In this document: positions 23,500 to 31,472 of the stretch, piece by piece | How positions within the stretch are numbered: position 1 is the first letter of the stretch | Layout of the letters: every line of letters begins with the position of its first letter | Source: Villigracilis sp900696595 | Lineage (GTDB): Bacteria; Chloroflexota; Anaerolineae; Anaerolineales; Villigracilaceae | DNA: 64,000 nucleotides | Assembly (NCBI GenBank): GCA_030263615.1 | Contig: SZPH01000002.1 | Coordinates: 7,998 to 71,997 of the forward strand | Direction: 5' to 3' | The notes under the pieces: model-generated | The model's input: the letters and a program-made list of their open reading frames with translations, nothing else | Database searches by the model: none | Told to the model about the DNA's origin: nothing | Program-made: the position numbers and the translations under genes

Positions 23500-25101
23500 A
23501 TGGCAGACAAAATTCGAGATGTGATTTTGGAATCGGGCATTCCCGTCAAACCCGTGTACGGTCCCGAAGACCTGAGCGGGATTGACCCCGCGCAAGACAT
23601 CGGCAAGCCTGGCGAATTTCCGTTTACGCGCGGGATTCATCCGCTGATGTATCGTCAGCGTCCGTTCACCATGCGCCAGTACGCGGGGTTCGGAATGCCG
23701 CATGAGACCAATCAACGCTTCAAGTTCCTGATCGAAAACGGACAGAACGCCCTCAACGTGGCGTTCGATCTTCCGACCCAAATGGGACTCGACTCCAGCG
23801 ACCCGCTCGCGGAAGGGGAGGTCGGGCGCGTCGGCATGGCGGTGGACACGCTGGCGGATATGGAGGTCGCTTTCGCAGGCATCCCCATTGACCAGATCAG
23901 CGTCTCGCTTACCATCAACGCGGTCGCCGCGCCGATCATGGCGATGTACTTCGTCGTCGCCGAGAAACAGGGCGTGCCGTTGAATCAAGTGCGCGGCACG
24001 GCGCAGAACGACATCCTCAAGGAATACATCGGGCGCGGCGCGTGGATCTTTCCCGTCGAGCCAGCCGTCCGCTTGATCGGCGACACGATCGAATTTTGCG
24101 CGCGCAACGCGCCGAAGTATTATCCCGTTTCGGTGTGCGGATACCACATCCGCGAGTCGGGCGCGAACCCCGTGCAGGAGATCGCCTACGCCTACGCCAT
24201 CGCCAAGGAATACATCAGGCGCGGATTGGGGCGCGGTCTGGGCATAGACGAATTTGCGGGACAGATTTCGTTCAATCTCGACATCTACGGCAACTTCTTC
24301 GAGCAGATCGCAAAGTTCCGCGCGGCGCGGCGCTTGTGGGCGCGAATTATGAAAGATGAATTCGGGGCGCAGAATCCCAGTACGATGATGATGAAGATGA
24401 TCGCGGGCGGGGGCGGAGGCGGTTTGACCATCGAACAACCCGAAAACAACATCGTGCGCGGCGCGTACTACGCGCTCATCTCCGCCCTCTCTGGCACGCA
24501 GACGATGGCGCTGTGCAGTTACGACGAAGCCTACACCATCCCCACCGAAAAAGCCGCGTTGATCTCGTTGCGCACCATGCAAATCTTGATCGAGGAAATG
24601 GGCATCGCCGACACGGTGGATCCGCTCGGCGGTTCATACTACGTGGAGAGTCTGACCAGCGAATTCGAGAAACGCATCTCCGCTGAGATTCAACGCGTGG
24701 ACGACGAGTGGGGCGGAATCGTGGAAGCCGTCAGCGGGGGAATCGTTCAAGGGGAGGTGGCGCGTCAAGCCTACAGGTTTGAGAAAGGCATCCAGGACGG
24801 GAGCATCCCGAAGGTCGGGGTGAACCGCTTCCGCATGGAGGAGGAACAGCGCGACGTGGCGCTTCATCCCTACGACCCGAAGCAGGCGGAAGAGTCGATT
24901 CGACGAACGGCGGAAGTGATTGCGGCTCGTGACGCAGGGACGGTTGAGTCTGCCCTGCAAAAAGTGCGCGACGCGGCGGCGAACGGACACAACACCATGC
25001 CCGCGCTGATCGAAGCCGTGCGCGCCTACGCCACGATTGGCGAAATCACCAAAACGCTGAAGGAAGTCTTCGGCGAATATGCGGAGCAGGTGAAGTTGTA
25101 G
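23500..25101 (+). CDS. Acyl-CoA mutase large subunit (methylmalonyl-CoA mutase family)
   Basis: 533 residues from ATG 23500 (TAGGAG upstream); a longer reading from 23467 begins in a repeat and is disfavoured. It is the TIM-barrel substrate domain: TRGIHPLMYRQRPFTMRQYA, NVAFDLPTQMG, RGTAQNDILKEYIGRG, and the C-terminal DTVDPLGGSYYVE. The stand-alone large/small arrangement is that of archaeal-type methylmalonyl-CoA, isobutyryl-CoA and hydroxyisobutyryl-CoA mutases. No meaB-like chaperone gene is in the window. Given HyuAB, CoA-transferase and dehydrogenase neighbours, an arylsuccinyl-CoA to arylmethylmalonyl-CoA-type rearrangement is proposed; ordinary propionate metabolism remains the main alternative. 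Confidence 0.87.
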   Translation: MADKIRDVILESGIPVKPVYGPEDLSGIDPAQDIGKPGEFPFTRGIHPLMYRQRPFTMRQYAGFGMPHETNQRFKFLIENGQNALNVAFDLPTQMGLDSSDPLAEGEVGRVGMAVDTLADMEVAFAGIPIDQISVSLTINAVAAPIMAMYFVVAEKQGVPLNQVRGTAQNDILKEYIGRGAWIFPVEPAVRLIGDTIEFCARNAPKYYPVSVCGYHIRESGANPVQEIAYAYAIAKEYIRRGLGRGLGIDEFAGQISFNLDIYGNFFEQIAKFRAARRLWARIMKDEFGAQNPSTMMMKMIAGGGGGGLTIEQPENNIVRGAYYALISALSGTQTMALCSYDEAYTIPTEKAALISLRTMQILIEEMGIADTVDPLGGSYYVESLTSEFEKRISAEIQRVDDEWGGIVEAVSGGIVQGEVARQAYRFEKGIQDGSIPKVGVNRFRMEEEQRDVALHPYDPKQAEESIRRTAEVIAARDAGTVESALQKVRDAAANGHNTMPALIEAVRAYATIGEITKTLKEVFGEYAEQVKL

Positions 25102-25143
25102 GATTCAACTCAATGCGCAACTCTTTTCGTAAATACATTTATT

Positions 25144-25214
25144 GGACGCAGATAAACGCTGACGACGCTGATTCAAAAAGAAAAATCCGCGTTTATCTGC
25201 GTTCATCAGCGTCC
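25144..25214. repeat. GGACGC..GCGTCC palindromic repeat, copy 1
   Basis: GGACGCAGATAAACGCTGAC.. / ..GCGTTTATCTGCG..CAGCGTCC, a long imperfect hairpin 40 bases after the mutase stop. Related copy at 40471-40541. Confidence 0.6.
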
Positions 25215-25239
25215 CATTAAGGTAATAGCAGGAGAACCC

Positions 25240-27318
25240 ATGCGGCTTGGATGCGACATCGGCGGGACGTTCACCGATTTTGTACTACTCGACGATGAAA
25301 CGGGCGGGATCAAAGTTTACAAATGCCTCACCACCCCAGGCGACCCGTCCGACGCGGTGGAAGAGGGCGTGCGCGCGCTGGCAGAGCGCGTGCCTGAACT
25401 CGCGGGAAAAATGAAAGAAGTGATTCACGGCACGACGCTCGTGATCAACGCCATCATCGAACGCAAAGGCGCGTTGACGGGTTTGATCACAACCGAAGGA
25501 TTCCGCGACGTGCTTGAACTCGGGCGCGAGACTCGCTACGCGCCGTATGATGTCTTCGCCGAATTTCCCAAGCCGCTCGTCCCGCGTCCCTTGCGGATGG
25601 AAGTCAGCGAGCGTTTACGCGCCGATGGCAGCGTGTTGAAACCGTTGGACGTAAATCAAGCGACCGAAACGGTTCGCTCGTTGAAAAATGCAGACGTCAA
25701 ATCCATCGCCGTGTGTTTGCTCAACTCGTTTGAAAATCCCGCGCACGAACTGGCGATCAAAGAAATCATCGCGAAGGAATTTCCAGAAGTTTCCATCTCC
25801 ACGTCGTATGAAGTCCTGCCGCAGATCCGCGAGTACGAACGCACCAGCACGACCGTCGCCAACGCCTATGTCAAGCCGTTGACGGAAAGTTATCTGCGAA
25901 AACTTTCCAAGCGATTAAGTTCGCTCGGCTTCGGCGGACGACTGTTCATCATGCTCTCCAGCGGCGGCATCACGTCCGTCGAAACGGCGGCGGAGTTTCC
26001 CGTCCGCATCATCGAATCGGGTCCGACGGCGGCGGTCATTGCGGGAGAATATTTCAGCCGCCTCTTTGATTTGCCCGAAATGTTCTGCTTCGACATGGGC
26101 GGCACGACCGCCAAGTCCTGTTTGATTCAAGGCGGAGTCGCGGGCGTCGTCCCAACTTTTGAAGTGGGCAGAGTCCAACGGTTCATGAAGGGAAGCGGAC
26201 TCACGATTCAAGTCCCAGTTGTGGATTTGATGGAGATCGGCGCGGGCGGCGGGAGCATCGCGCACGTCTCGCGTCTTGGCACTCTGCAAGTCGGTCCCGA
26301 AAGTTCGGGCGCGGAGCCAGGTCCCATTTGTTATGGGCGCGGCGGAAAACTGCCCACCGTCACCGACGCGGATCTTTTGCTCGGCTATCTCGACGCGAAA
26401 TATTTTTTGGGCGGCGAGATGAAACTCGATCTCGATGCGGCGCGGCGCGGCGTGGAGGAGCAAATCGCAAAGCCGCTCGGCGTTTCGTACATTCAAGCGG
26501 TCTGGGGCATTCACGATCTCATCAACGAGACGATGGCGGCGGCGGCGAAGACTCACATCGCGGAGCGCGGCGGCAATCCAAAAGTCGTGACCGTTGCGGC
26601 GTTCGGCGGCGCGGGTCCCGTCCATGCCTATGGCTTGGCTCGCAAACTCGGCGCGCCGAAGGTCATCGTTCCCCCCAACGCGGGGGTCGGTTCGGCGATG
26701 GGATTTTTCACAGCCCCGCGCGCCTTCGATCTAGTCCGTAGTCACAAAACCCCTCTGCTCGGCGCGGACTTCGACGAGATCGAATCCCTTTTCCGCGCGA
26801 TGGAAGCGGAGGGCGAACGCACGTTGCGGACTGCTGGCGCGACGGATGAGATTTCCTTCGCCCGCTCGGTGGACGCCCGCTTCATCGGTCAAGGCTCGGA
26901 GACGAACCTGCTTCTATCTCCTCAGCCTTTTCCTTCGCTGAATCCTTCCGACCTGCGCCGTCAGTTCGATCAAAATTATGAGCGCCTCTACGGGCGGACG
27001 TATCCCGAAATCCCCATCGAGTTCGTCAACTTCCGAGTCCGCGCCAGTTTGCCCGCGCACCCGTTGAAACTGCAAAAATTGGACGCGCGCGCAGGCGACA
27101 TCGCGCAAGCCTTCAAAGGCGAGCGCCTGGCGTTCTCTGGCGACGCAAAGGATTTCATCCCGTTCACCGTCTACGACCGATACAAGTTGTATCCTGGCGC
27201 GGAATTCCCAGGTCCCGCTATCATCGAAGAACGCGAATCCACCATCATCGTCGGCGAAGGCGCAACCGTTTCGGTGGATCAATACGGATTCCTATGGATG
27301 GAAATGCCGACGGAGTAA
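25240..27318 (+). CDS. hyuA: Hydantoinase A/oxoprolinase-family ATP-dependent subunit
   Basis: 692 residues. The N-terminus MRLGCDIGGTFTDFVLLDDE is the ATP-binding start of the HyuA family; HGTTLVINAIIERKG, FDMGGTTAKSCLI, GAGGGSIAHV and AAFGGAGPVHAYGLARKLG are family motifs. HyuA phosphorylates an amide or enolate and, with HyuB, opens lactam/hydantoin rings; acetone and acetophenone carboxylases share the fold. In the anaerobic indoleacetate pathway a HyuAB-type enzyme opens the pyrrole ring of 2-oxo-indoleacetate. The HyuB gene follows at 27674 after a repeat-filled gap. A carboxylase would need extra subunits, which are absent. Confidence 0.87.
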   Translation: MRLGCDIGGTFTDFVLLDDETGGIKVYKCLTTPGDPSDAVEEGVRALAERVPELAGKMKEVIHGTTLVINAIIERKGALTGLITTEGFRDVLELGRETRYAPYDVFAEFPKPLVPRPLRMEVSERLRADGSVLKPLDVNQATETVRSLKNADVKSIAVCLLNSFENPAHELAIKEIIAKEFPEVSISTSYEVLPQIREYERTSTTVANAYVKPLTESYLRKLSKRLSSLGFGGRLFIMLSSGGITSVETAAEFPVRIIESGPTAAVIAGEYFSRLFDLPEMFCFDMGGTTAKSCLIQGGVAGVVPTFEVGRVQRFMKGSGLTIQVPVVDLMEIGAGGGSIAHVSRLGTLQVGPESSGAEPGPICYGRGGKLPTVTDADLLLGYLDAKYFLGGEMKLDLDAARRGVEEQIAKPLGVSYIQAVWGIHDLINETMAAAAKTHIAERGGNPKVVTVAAFGGAGPVHAYGLARKLGAPKVIVPPNAGVGSAMGFFTAPRAFDLVRSHKTPLLGADFDEIESLFRAMEAEGERTLRTAGATDEISFARSVDARFIGQGSETNLLLSPQPFPSLNPSDLRRQFDQNYERLYGRTYPEIPIEFVNFRVRASLPAHPLKLQKLDARAGDIAQAFKGERLAFSGDAKDFIPFTVYDRYKLYPGAEFPGPAIIEERESTIIVGEGATVSVDQYGFLWMEMPTE

Positions 27319-27673
27319 TTTCTCGTACCGCAAAGTTCACTTTGCGATTTTGAAGCGCCGAGACACGGAGACACGGAGTTTTTAATTGGCTTTCTCAGTG
27401 TCTCTGTGACTCCGTGTTTTTCTCTAAATAGCGCATCACAAAGTTGCCATAGCGATTCCGCCATTGCCAAACCGTCCACGAATTACGACCACGAATTCAC
27501 GAATGTGAACGGCGCATTCGAGTATTCGTGAAAAACTTGTCCTGAGCTTGTCGAAGGATTCGTGGACGGTATACCTGCAGAGGATTTGACCTTGCGCTGT
27601 AGTACAGTATTGCTGGCTTAATTTGGAGTAGTACAAAATGTCACGACGTTGTCCAAAGTAAAGGAACGCTGCC
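27319..27673. other. Gene-free gap, 355 bp, three stacked repeats
   Basis: CGTACCGCAAAGTTCACTTTGCG lies at 27324-27346, a short GAGACACGGAGACACGGAG.. / ..TCTCTGTGACTCCGTG palindrome at 27358-27424, and the CCGTCCACGAATTACGACC.. / ..GGATTCGTGGACGG element at 27471-27570, whose right arm is interrupted by CTTGTCCTGAGCTTGTCGAA. A weak TTGACC at 27585 might be a -35 box. No ORF of interest. Confidence 0.6.
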
Positions 27674-29320
27674 ATGCCCCCAACCTTCGACCCCATCACC
27701 CTCGAAATCCTCTGGCGGCGGCTGATCTCCATCGTGGACGAAGCCGACGCCACCGTGGCGCGCACCGCGTTTTCCAGTCTGTTGCGCGACGCGCACGATT
27801 ACACCTGCATGTTCACCGACCGTCGCGGGCGCGAACTGGCGCAAGGGACTCTCGCCACGCCTGGGCAATCGGGCGCGATGGCGCTGGGCATTCAGAATCT
27901 TGTCAAAAAATTCCCGACGGATTATTTCAATCAAGGCGACGTGTTCATCACCAACGATCCCTGGGCGCTGGCGGGTCATCTCAACGACATCTGCGTCTTC
28001 AGCCCGATCTTCCACAAGGAAATTCTTGTCGCGTTCACCGCTTGCGTCCTGCATCACTCGGATATCGGCGGAAGAGTCGCCTCCGACAATCACGATGTCT
28101 TTGAAGAAGGCTTGTTCATTCCGTTGGTGAAACTCTACGACAGAGGCGAACTCAACCAAGCCGTCATGGACATGATTCGCTGGAACGTCCGCACGCCTGA
28201 AAATGTCATTGGCGACATCCGCTCGCAGATCGCGGCGAACCACGTCTGCGCCGCGCAGGTGCGACGATTGCTGGACGACTATCGCCTCGACTCGCTGGAT
28301 GAACTTGCCGACGAGATCATCTCGCGCAGTGAAAAAAGTATGCGCGACGCCATCGCCCAGGTCCCCGATGGAATTTATCAAGCCGAAGGCGTCATCGAAC
28401 AGATGGAAGGGCAGAAAGACATCGTCATCAAAGCCGCCGTCGAAATCACAGGGAGCGACATCTCCGTTGACCTCGCGGGCTCGTCGCCGCAGGTCAACTG
28501 GGGCGGCAACGTCGTGTACAACTTCACCTTTGCCTACGTCCACATGGCGATCAAAAGCGTCTTCGACCCCGACATCCCCAACAATCACGGCAGCGCCGCG
28601 CTCATCAACCTGAACGCTCCCGAAGGCTCGGTGGTCAACTGTCGCTTTCCTGTCGCCGTCGCCGCGCGGATGCAGATCGGTCACTTCATGACCGAGATCA
28701 TCTATCGCGCATTGGCGCAAGCGTTGCCGCAGCGAGTCATCGCGGGCAGCGGCGGCGCTCCCGCCACGATGAACGTCTTTTACGGAACGCGCAACGACGG
28801 CAAACCCTGGCACGCGGTCATCATTCGCGGCGGCGGCATGGGCGCAAGCAACAGGCGCGACGGCGCAAACAGTTACATCTTCCCCGCCAACGGAGCGAAC
28901 ACACCCGCCGAGATTCTCGAAAGCGACACGCCCCTCATCGTCGAACGCCGCGAGTTTCTGACGGACTCGGGCGGCGCGGGAAAATTCCGCGGCGGGCTGG
29001 GGACTCGCACCGTCTTCCGCGTGCCAGACGACGAACATGCGCCTCAGACTCCCGTCAGCCTGGGCATCCAATCGGGACGCTTTCGCCTACCCCCCGAGGG
29101 ACTCGCTGGCGGGGGAGCGGGCGCGCGCGCAAAATTTCTCGTCAACGGCAAAGCGGGGAATCCCTACGGCTTGACCAAACTCCACCCTGGCGACGTCGTC
29201 ACCATGGACGCGGCAGGCGGCGGCGGCTACGGCTCCCCGTCCGAACGCGACCGCGACGCCCTCGAAGAGGATATCCGCATGGGGTGGGTGTCGGAAGAGA
29301 AGGCGAAAGAGAATTATTGA
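27674..29320 (+). CDS. hyuB: Hydantoinase B/oxoprolinase-family subunit
   Basis: 548 residues. FDPITLEILWRRLISIVDEA, LRDAHDYTCMFTDRRG, NDPWALAGHLNDICVFSPIF and GGAGKFRGGLGTRTVFRV are family motifs of HyuB, the partner that carries the hydrolytic metal site in this two-subunit class. It completes the enzyme begun by 25240. The ORF ends before a long non-coding stretch, so this is probably the last gene of the indoleacetate-like unit. Natural substrate is inferred from context only. Confidence 0.87.
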   Translation: MPPTFDPITLEILWRRLISIVDEADATVARTAFSSLLRDAHDYTCMFTDRRGRELAQGTLATPGQSGAMALGIQNLVKKFPTDYFNQGDVFITNDPWALAGHLNDICVFSPIFHKEILVAFTACVLHHSDIGGRVASDNHDVFEEGLFIPLVKLYDRGELNQAVMDMIRWNVRTPENVIGDIRSQIAANHVCAAQVRRLLDDYRLDSLDELADEIISRSEKSMRDAIAQVPDGIYQAEGVIEQMEGQKDIVIKAAVEITGSDISVDLAGSSPQVNWGGNVVYNFTFAYVHMAIKSVFDPDIPNNHGSAALINLNAPEGSVVNCRFPVAVAARMQIGHFMTEIIYRALAQALPQRVIAGSGGAPATMNVFYGTRNDGKPWHAVIIRGGGMGASNRRDGANSYIFPANGANTPAEILESDTPLIVERREFLTDSGGAGKFRGGLGTRTVFRVPDDEHAPQTPVSLGIQSGRFRLPPEGLAGGGAGARAKFLVNGKAGNPYGLTKLHPGDVVTMDAAGGGGYGSPSERDRDALEEDIRMGWVSEEKAKENY

Positions 29321-29333
29321 TTCGCCTTACGCA

Positions 29334-29386
29334 GTACAGCAAACTTCAGTTTGCTTTTATGGCGCAAAGTGAACTTTGCGGTACAA
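29334..29386. repeat. Paired CAAACTTCAGTTTG / GCAAAGTGAACTTTGC repeats
   Basis: Two short palindromes, AGCAAACTTCAGTTTGCT and GCGCAAAGTGAACTTTGCG, follow the hyuB stop and end with GTAC. Confidence 0.55.
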
Positions 29387-29419
29387 AGCATTGCGTAATG
29401 CCAGTTATTGATTACCCCG

Positions 29420-29447
29420 AGAACAAAATCGGAGTCTTTCGACTCCG
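29420..29447 (-). terminator. Terminator of the hicBA unit
   Basis: Read on the minus strand, CGGAGTC-GAAA-GACTCCG (29430-29447) forms a 7-bp stem with a GAAA tetraloop, followed by ATTTTGTTC. It begins a few bases after the hicA stop. Confidence 0.55.
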
Positions 29448-29452
29448 ACGGT

Positions 29453-29684
29453 TCATTTCGCAACGGCTATAAATTCTTCTGGCGTAACTTTCGCTTGCTT
29501 CAGGATGCTGCGCAATGTCCCAATGGCGACTTCGTTATGCAAAGGAACTACGCAACCGACGCTTCCCTCCTGCGTGGACTTTTTTCATGACGACATGGCT
29601 TCCGCGTTGACGCGTCTGAACGAAGTCAATCTTTTCCAGGGCGCGGATAATTTGCCGCCCAGAGAGATGCGGAAGTTCAGGCAT
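29453..29684 (-). pseudogene. hicA: hicA toxin gene, frameshifted
   Basis: Reading from ATG 29684 on the minus strand gives MPELPHLSGRQIIRALEKID then FVQTRQRGSHVVMKK, a textbook HicA mRNA-interferase start with the catalytic His in GSH. After MKK the frame shifts; the other frame continues as STQEGSVGCVVPLHNEVAIG and TLRSILKQAKVTPEEF to a stop at 29453. The shift sits in a run of six A on this strand (T6 at 29580-29585); removing one restores a full-length 76-residue HicA. Either the toxin has been inactivated, or this is a homopolymer sequencing error. It overlaps hicB by 8 bases. Confidence 0.75.
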
Positions 29685-29886
29685 ACGCCGCCACTTCGAA
29701 GGTGGTCAACAACGGATGGCTGGTTTCTGGAAGAGGAAATTCCTCCAGATAGAGTTCGGTCGCTTCTTTCAGGTTGGCAACCGCTTCTTCCACGGTTTTT
29801 CCCTGACTAACCGTCCCTACTTCGGGGCAATCCGCCACATACCAATCATTTTCCTTGTGGATTAGAGCGGTAAATGTTCGAGTCAT
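29677..29886 (-). CDS. hicB: HicB-family antitoxin
   Basis: 69 residues from ATG 29886 on the minus strand (a further in-frame ATG at 29907 is less likely). MTRTFTALIHKENDWYVADC, PEVGTVSQGKTVEEAVANLK and EATELYLEEF are the partial RNase-H-like fold of HicB antitoxins. HicB neutralises HicA by direct binding. The protein lacks the C-terminal DNA-binding domain of larger HicBs. The order hicB then hicA is one of the two common arrangements. With hicA frameshifted, it may be a relic or may protect against another HicA. Confidence 0.82.
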   Translation of the reverse strand: MTRTFTALIHKENDWYVADCPEVGTVSQGKTVEEAVANLKEATELYLEEFPLPETSHPLLTTFEVAAYA

Positions 29887-30093
29887 GGTTGTACTCCAGT
29901 TTCTCATTCAATGTTGACGCTTTTTGAGAGAGCGCGTCTGACATTGTTTCCCCACACCGTTCCCGAAGCGGAGCGGGAGGGCAGTTCGATTGCTATATTT
30001 TCGCTGGCGAGCGCCAAAAGCGCAAGGCTGTCACGGCTTTGCCGATTATATCTTTGGGCAACGATCCAAACCCTTAAAGTTTCCCTCCCCCCG
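29887..30093. other. Divergent gap between hicB and the benzoyl-CoA reductase promoter
   Basis: About 200 bases with no recognised gene. It holds a small GTTCCCG..CGGGAGG-like hairpin and AT-rich stretches. The hicB promoter must lie here, but I could not define boxes confidently. Confidence 0.4.
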
Positions 30094-30121
30094 TTGACAA
30101 TTCCCAAAAGAGGGGTATACT
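30094..30121 (+). promoter_or_regulatory. Sigma-70-type promoter P2 of the benzoyl-CoA reductase operon
   Basis: TTGACA at 30094-30099, a 16-base spacer, TATACT at 30116-30121; the same boxes and spacing as P1 at 9736-9763. Confidence 0.75.
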
Positions 30122-30125
30122 GAAT

Positions 30126-30166
30126 ATATCTCACTTTTGTTACGATGTGTCGAAATAGTGAGATAT
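30126..30166. promoter_or_regulatory. Operator-like palindrome, copy 2
   Basis: ATATCTCACT (30126-30135) and AGTGAGATAT (30157-30166) with a 21-base spacer that agrees with copy 1 at 15 of 21 positions. It sits between the -10 box and the bcrC ribosome site, covering the expected start of transcription. Confidence 0.72.
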
Positions 30167-30189
30167 GTTTTATAAACTGGAGGTTTTGC

Positions 30190-31356
30190 ATGACCCTGAG
30201 GCTGTTTGAAACATGGCAGAACCAGACCCTGGAGGGAATCTTCGCGGAGTGCCGCGAACTGGCGGAGGACGCCGACTTCCCGACGGTCAAACGTTGGCGC
30301 GAAAATGGGGGCAAGGTGTTGGGGCATTTCCAGGTTTATTTCCCAGAAGAGATCGCCCACGCGGCGGGGATGTTGCCGCTCAAAATGCGCGGCGCGCCCG
30401 TCGAGCCGACTCACTCCGACTCGCGCTTCGGTTCCTACCTTTGTTCGATTCTCAAAACTTCGCTCGAACTCGTCCTCAGCAATCGCGTCGAACTGGACAT
30501 GTTCGTCACGCATCCCATCTGCGACGCGGCGCGGAATCTGGCGGCGGTGTGGGGACGCAACTATTCGTATCCGTGCCAGATTTTGTACCTGCCGCAGAAC
30601 GCGAACTCCAAAGCGTCGGCGGAGTATTTGCGCGGGGAGTATGAACGCGTCAAGGGCGATATCGAAGCGGTGACGGGGAGCAAGGTCACGGATGAAGCGT
30701 TGAAAAATTCCATCGCCGTGTATAACGAGAATCGCAGTCTCCTGCGAAAAATTTACGAGATCAAACGCAAACAGCCCTGGCTTCTTTCGGGCTTCGAGGC
30801 GTATCTGCTGATGACCGTCGGCGGGATGATTTTGCGCGAGGAGCACAACGAAATGCTCAAGGCGGCGATCCCGCTCATCGAAGCGCGACCAGCCAAACGT
30901 CAGGATAAGATTCGGGTCGTCTTCGAGGGCGGATTCTGCGAACAGCCTCCGCTGGATTTGATCCGCGCCATCTCCCAGTCCTGCTACATCGTGGACGACG
31001 ATCTGCTCATCGGTTTGAGGTGGATTCTCGAAGATGTTCCGCTCGAAGGCGATTTGTTGATGAACATGGCGGACGCGTATCTGGAGAAATCCACGTACAG
31101 CCCTGTGCAGCACGACGCGCGCAAGCCGAAAGAGAAGATGCTGTTGCAACGCATCGCGGACTCGGGCGCGGAGGCGGCGATCATCACTGCCGCGAAGATG
31201 TGCGAGCCTGGTCTCGAAGATCAGGTGACGTACACCAAGACGCTCGATGAAAAAGGCATTCCGTATTTCGTCGGCGAGTTCGAAGAGAATATGACCAGCT
31301 TCGACAGCATGGAAATCCAACTGGAAACATTTACTGAGAATTTGATCTTTAGTTGA
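30190..31356 (+). CDS. bcrC: Benzoyl-CoA reductase subunit, BcrC/BzdN-like
   Basis: 388 residues from ATG 30190, with GGAGG six bases upstream; the longer frame from 30145 crosses the operator and is rejected. It belongs to the HgdB/FldC family (PF06050). Conserved Cys for a 4Fe-4S cluster are visible in GSYLCSILKT, THPICDAARN and GGFCEQPPLD. Together with the 31473 product it forms the substrate-reducing module of class I (ATP-dependent) benzoyl-CoA reductase, which makes cyclohexa-1,5-diene-1-carbonyl-CoA. The presence of both activase subunits plus Dch, Had and Oah downstream separates it from 2-hydroxyacyl-CoA dehydratases. Confidence 0.85.
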   Translation: MTLRLFETWQNQTLEGIFAECRELAEDADFPTVKRWRENGGKVLGHFQVYFPEEIAHAAGMLPLKMRGAPVEPTHSDSRFGSYLCSILKTSLELVLSNRVELDMFVTHPICDAARNLAAVWGRNYSYPCQILYLPQNANSKASAEYLRGEYERVKGDIEAVTGSKVTDEALKNSIAVYNENRSLLRKIYEIKRKQPWLLSGFEAYLLMTVGGMILREEHNEMLKAAIPLIEARPAKRQDKIRVVFEGGFCEQPPLDLIRAISQSCYIVDDDLLIGLRWILEDVPLEGDLLMNMADAYLEKSTYSPVQHDARKPKEKMLLQRIADSGAEAAIITAAKMCEPGLEDQVTYTKTLDEKGIPYFVGEFEENMTSFDSMEIQLETFTENLIFS

Positions 31357-31361
31357 GAGAT

Positions 31362-31451
31362 GTCATTGCGAGGAGGAGCGGAGCGACGACGAAGCAATCT
31401 CCTCGCTGGTTGGAGATTGCTTCGTGACGTTGAAGCGTCACTCGCAATGAC
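31362..31451. repeat. GTCATTGCGAG palindromic repeat, copy 2
   Basis: Lies between bcrC and bcrB, so it is inside the reductase transcript. Inner arms GAAGCAATCTCC / GGAGATTGCTTC are perfect. Confidence 0.7.
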
Positions 31452-31472
31452 GTAAGCCTTGAGAGGTGACCC

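Noticed and set aside
22973..25101. Plain propionate-pathway methylmalonyl-CoA mutase
   Set aside because: Not excluded, but no propionyl-CoA carboxylase or meaB gene is nearby, and CoA-transferase, HyuAB and Mo hydroxylase neighbours point to another substrate; kept as the chief alternative.
25240..29320. Acetone or acetophenone carboxylase
   Set aside because: HyuA/HyuB homologues form their core, but the additional small subunits are missing here and the surrounding genes do not suggest ketone metabolism.
29911..30123. Short + strand frame ahead of bcrC
   Set aside because: It ends across the promoter boxes of the reductase operon and shows no family resemblance.
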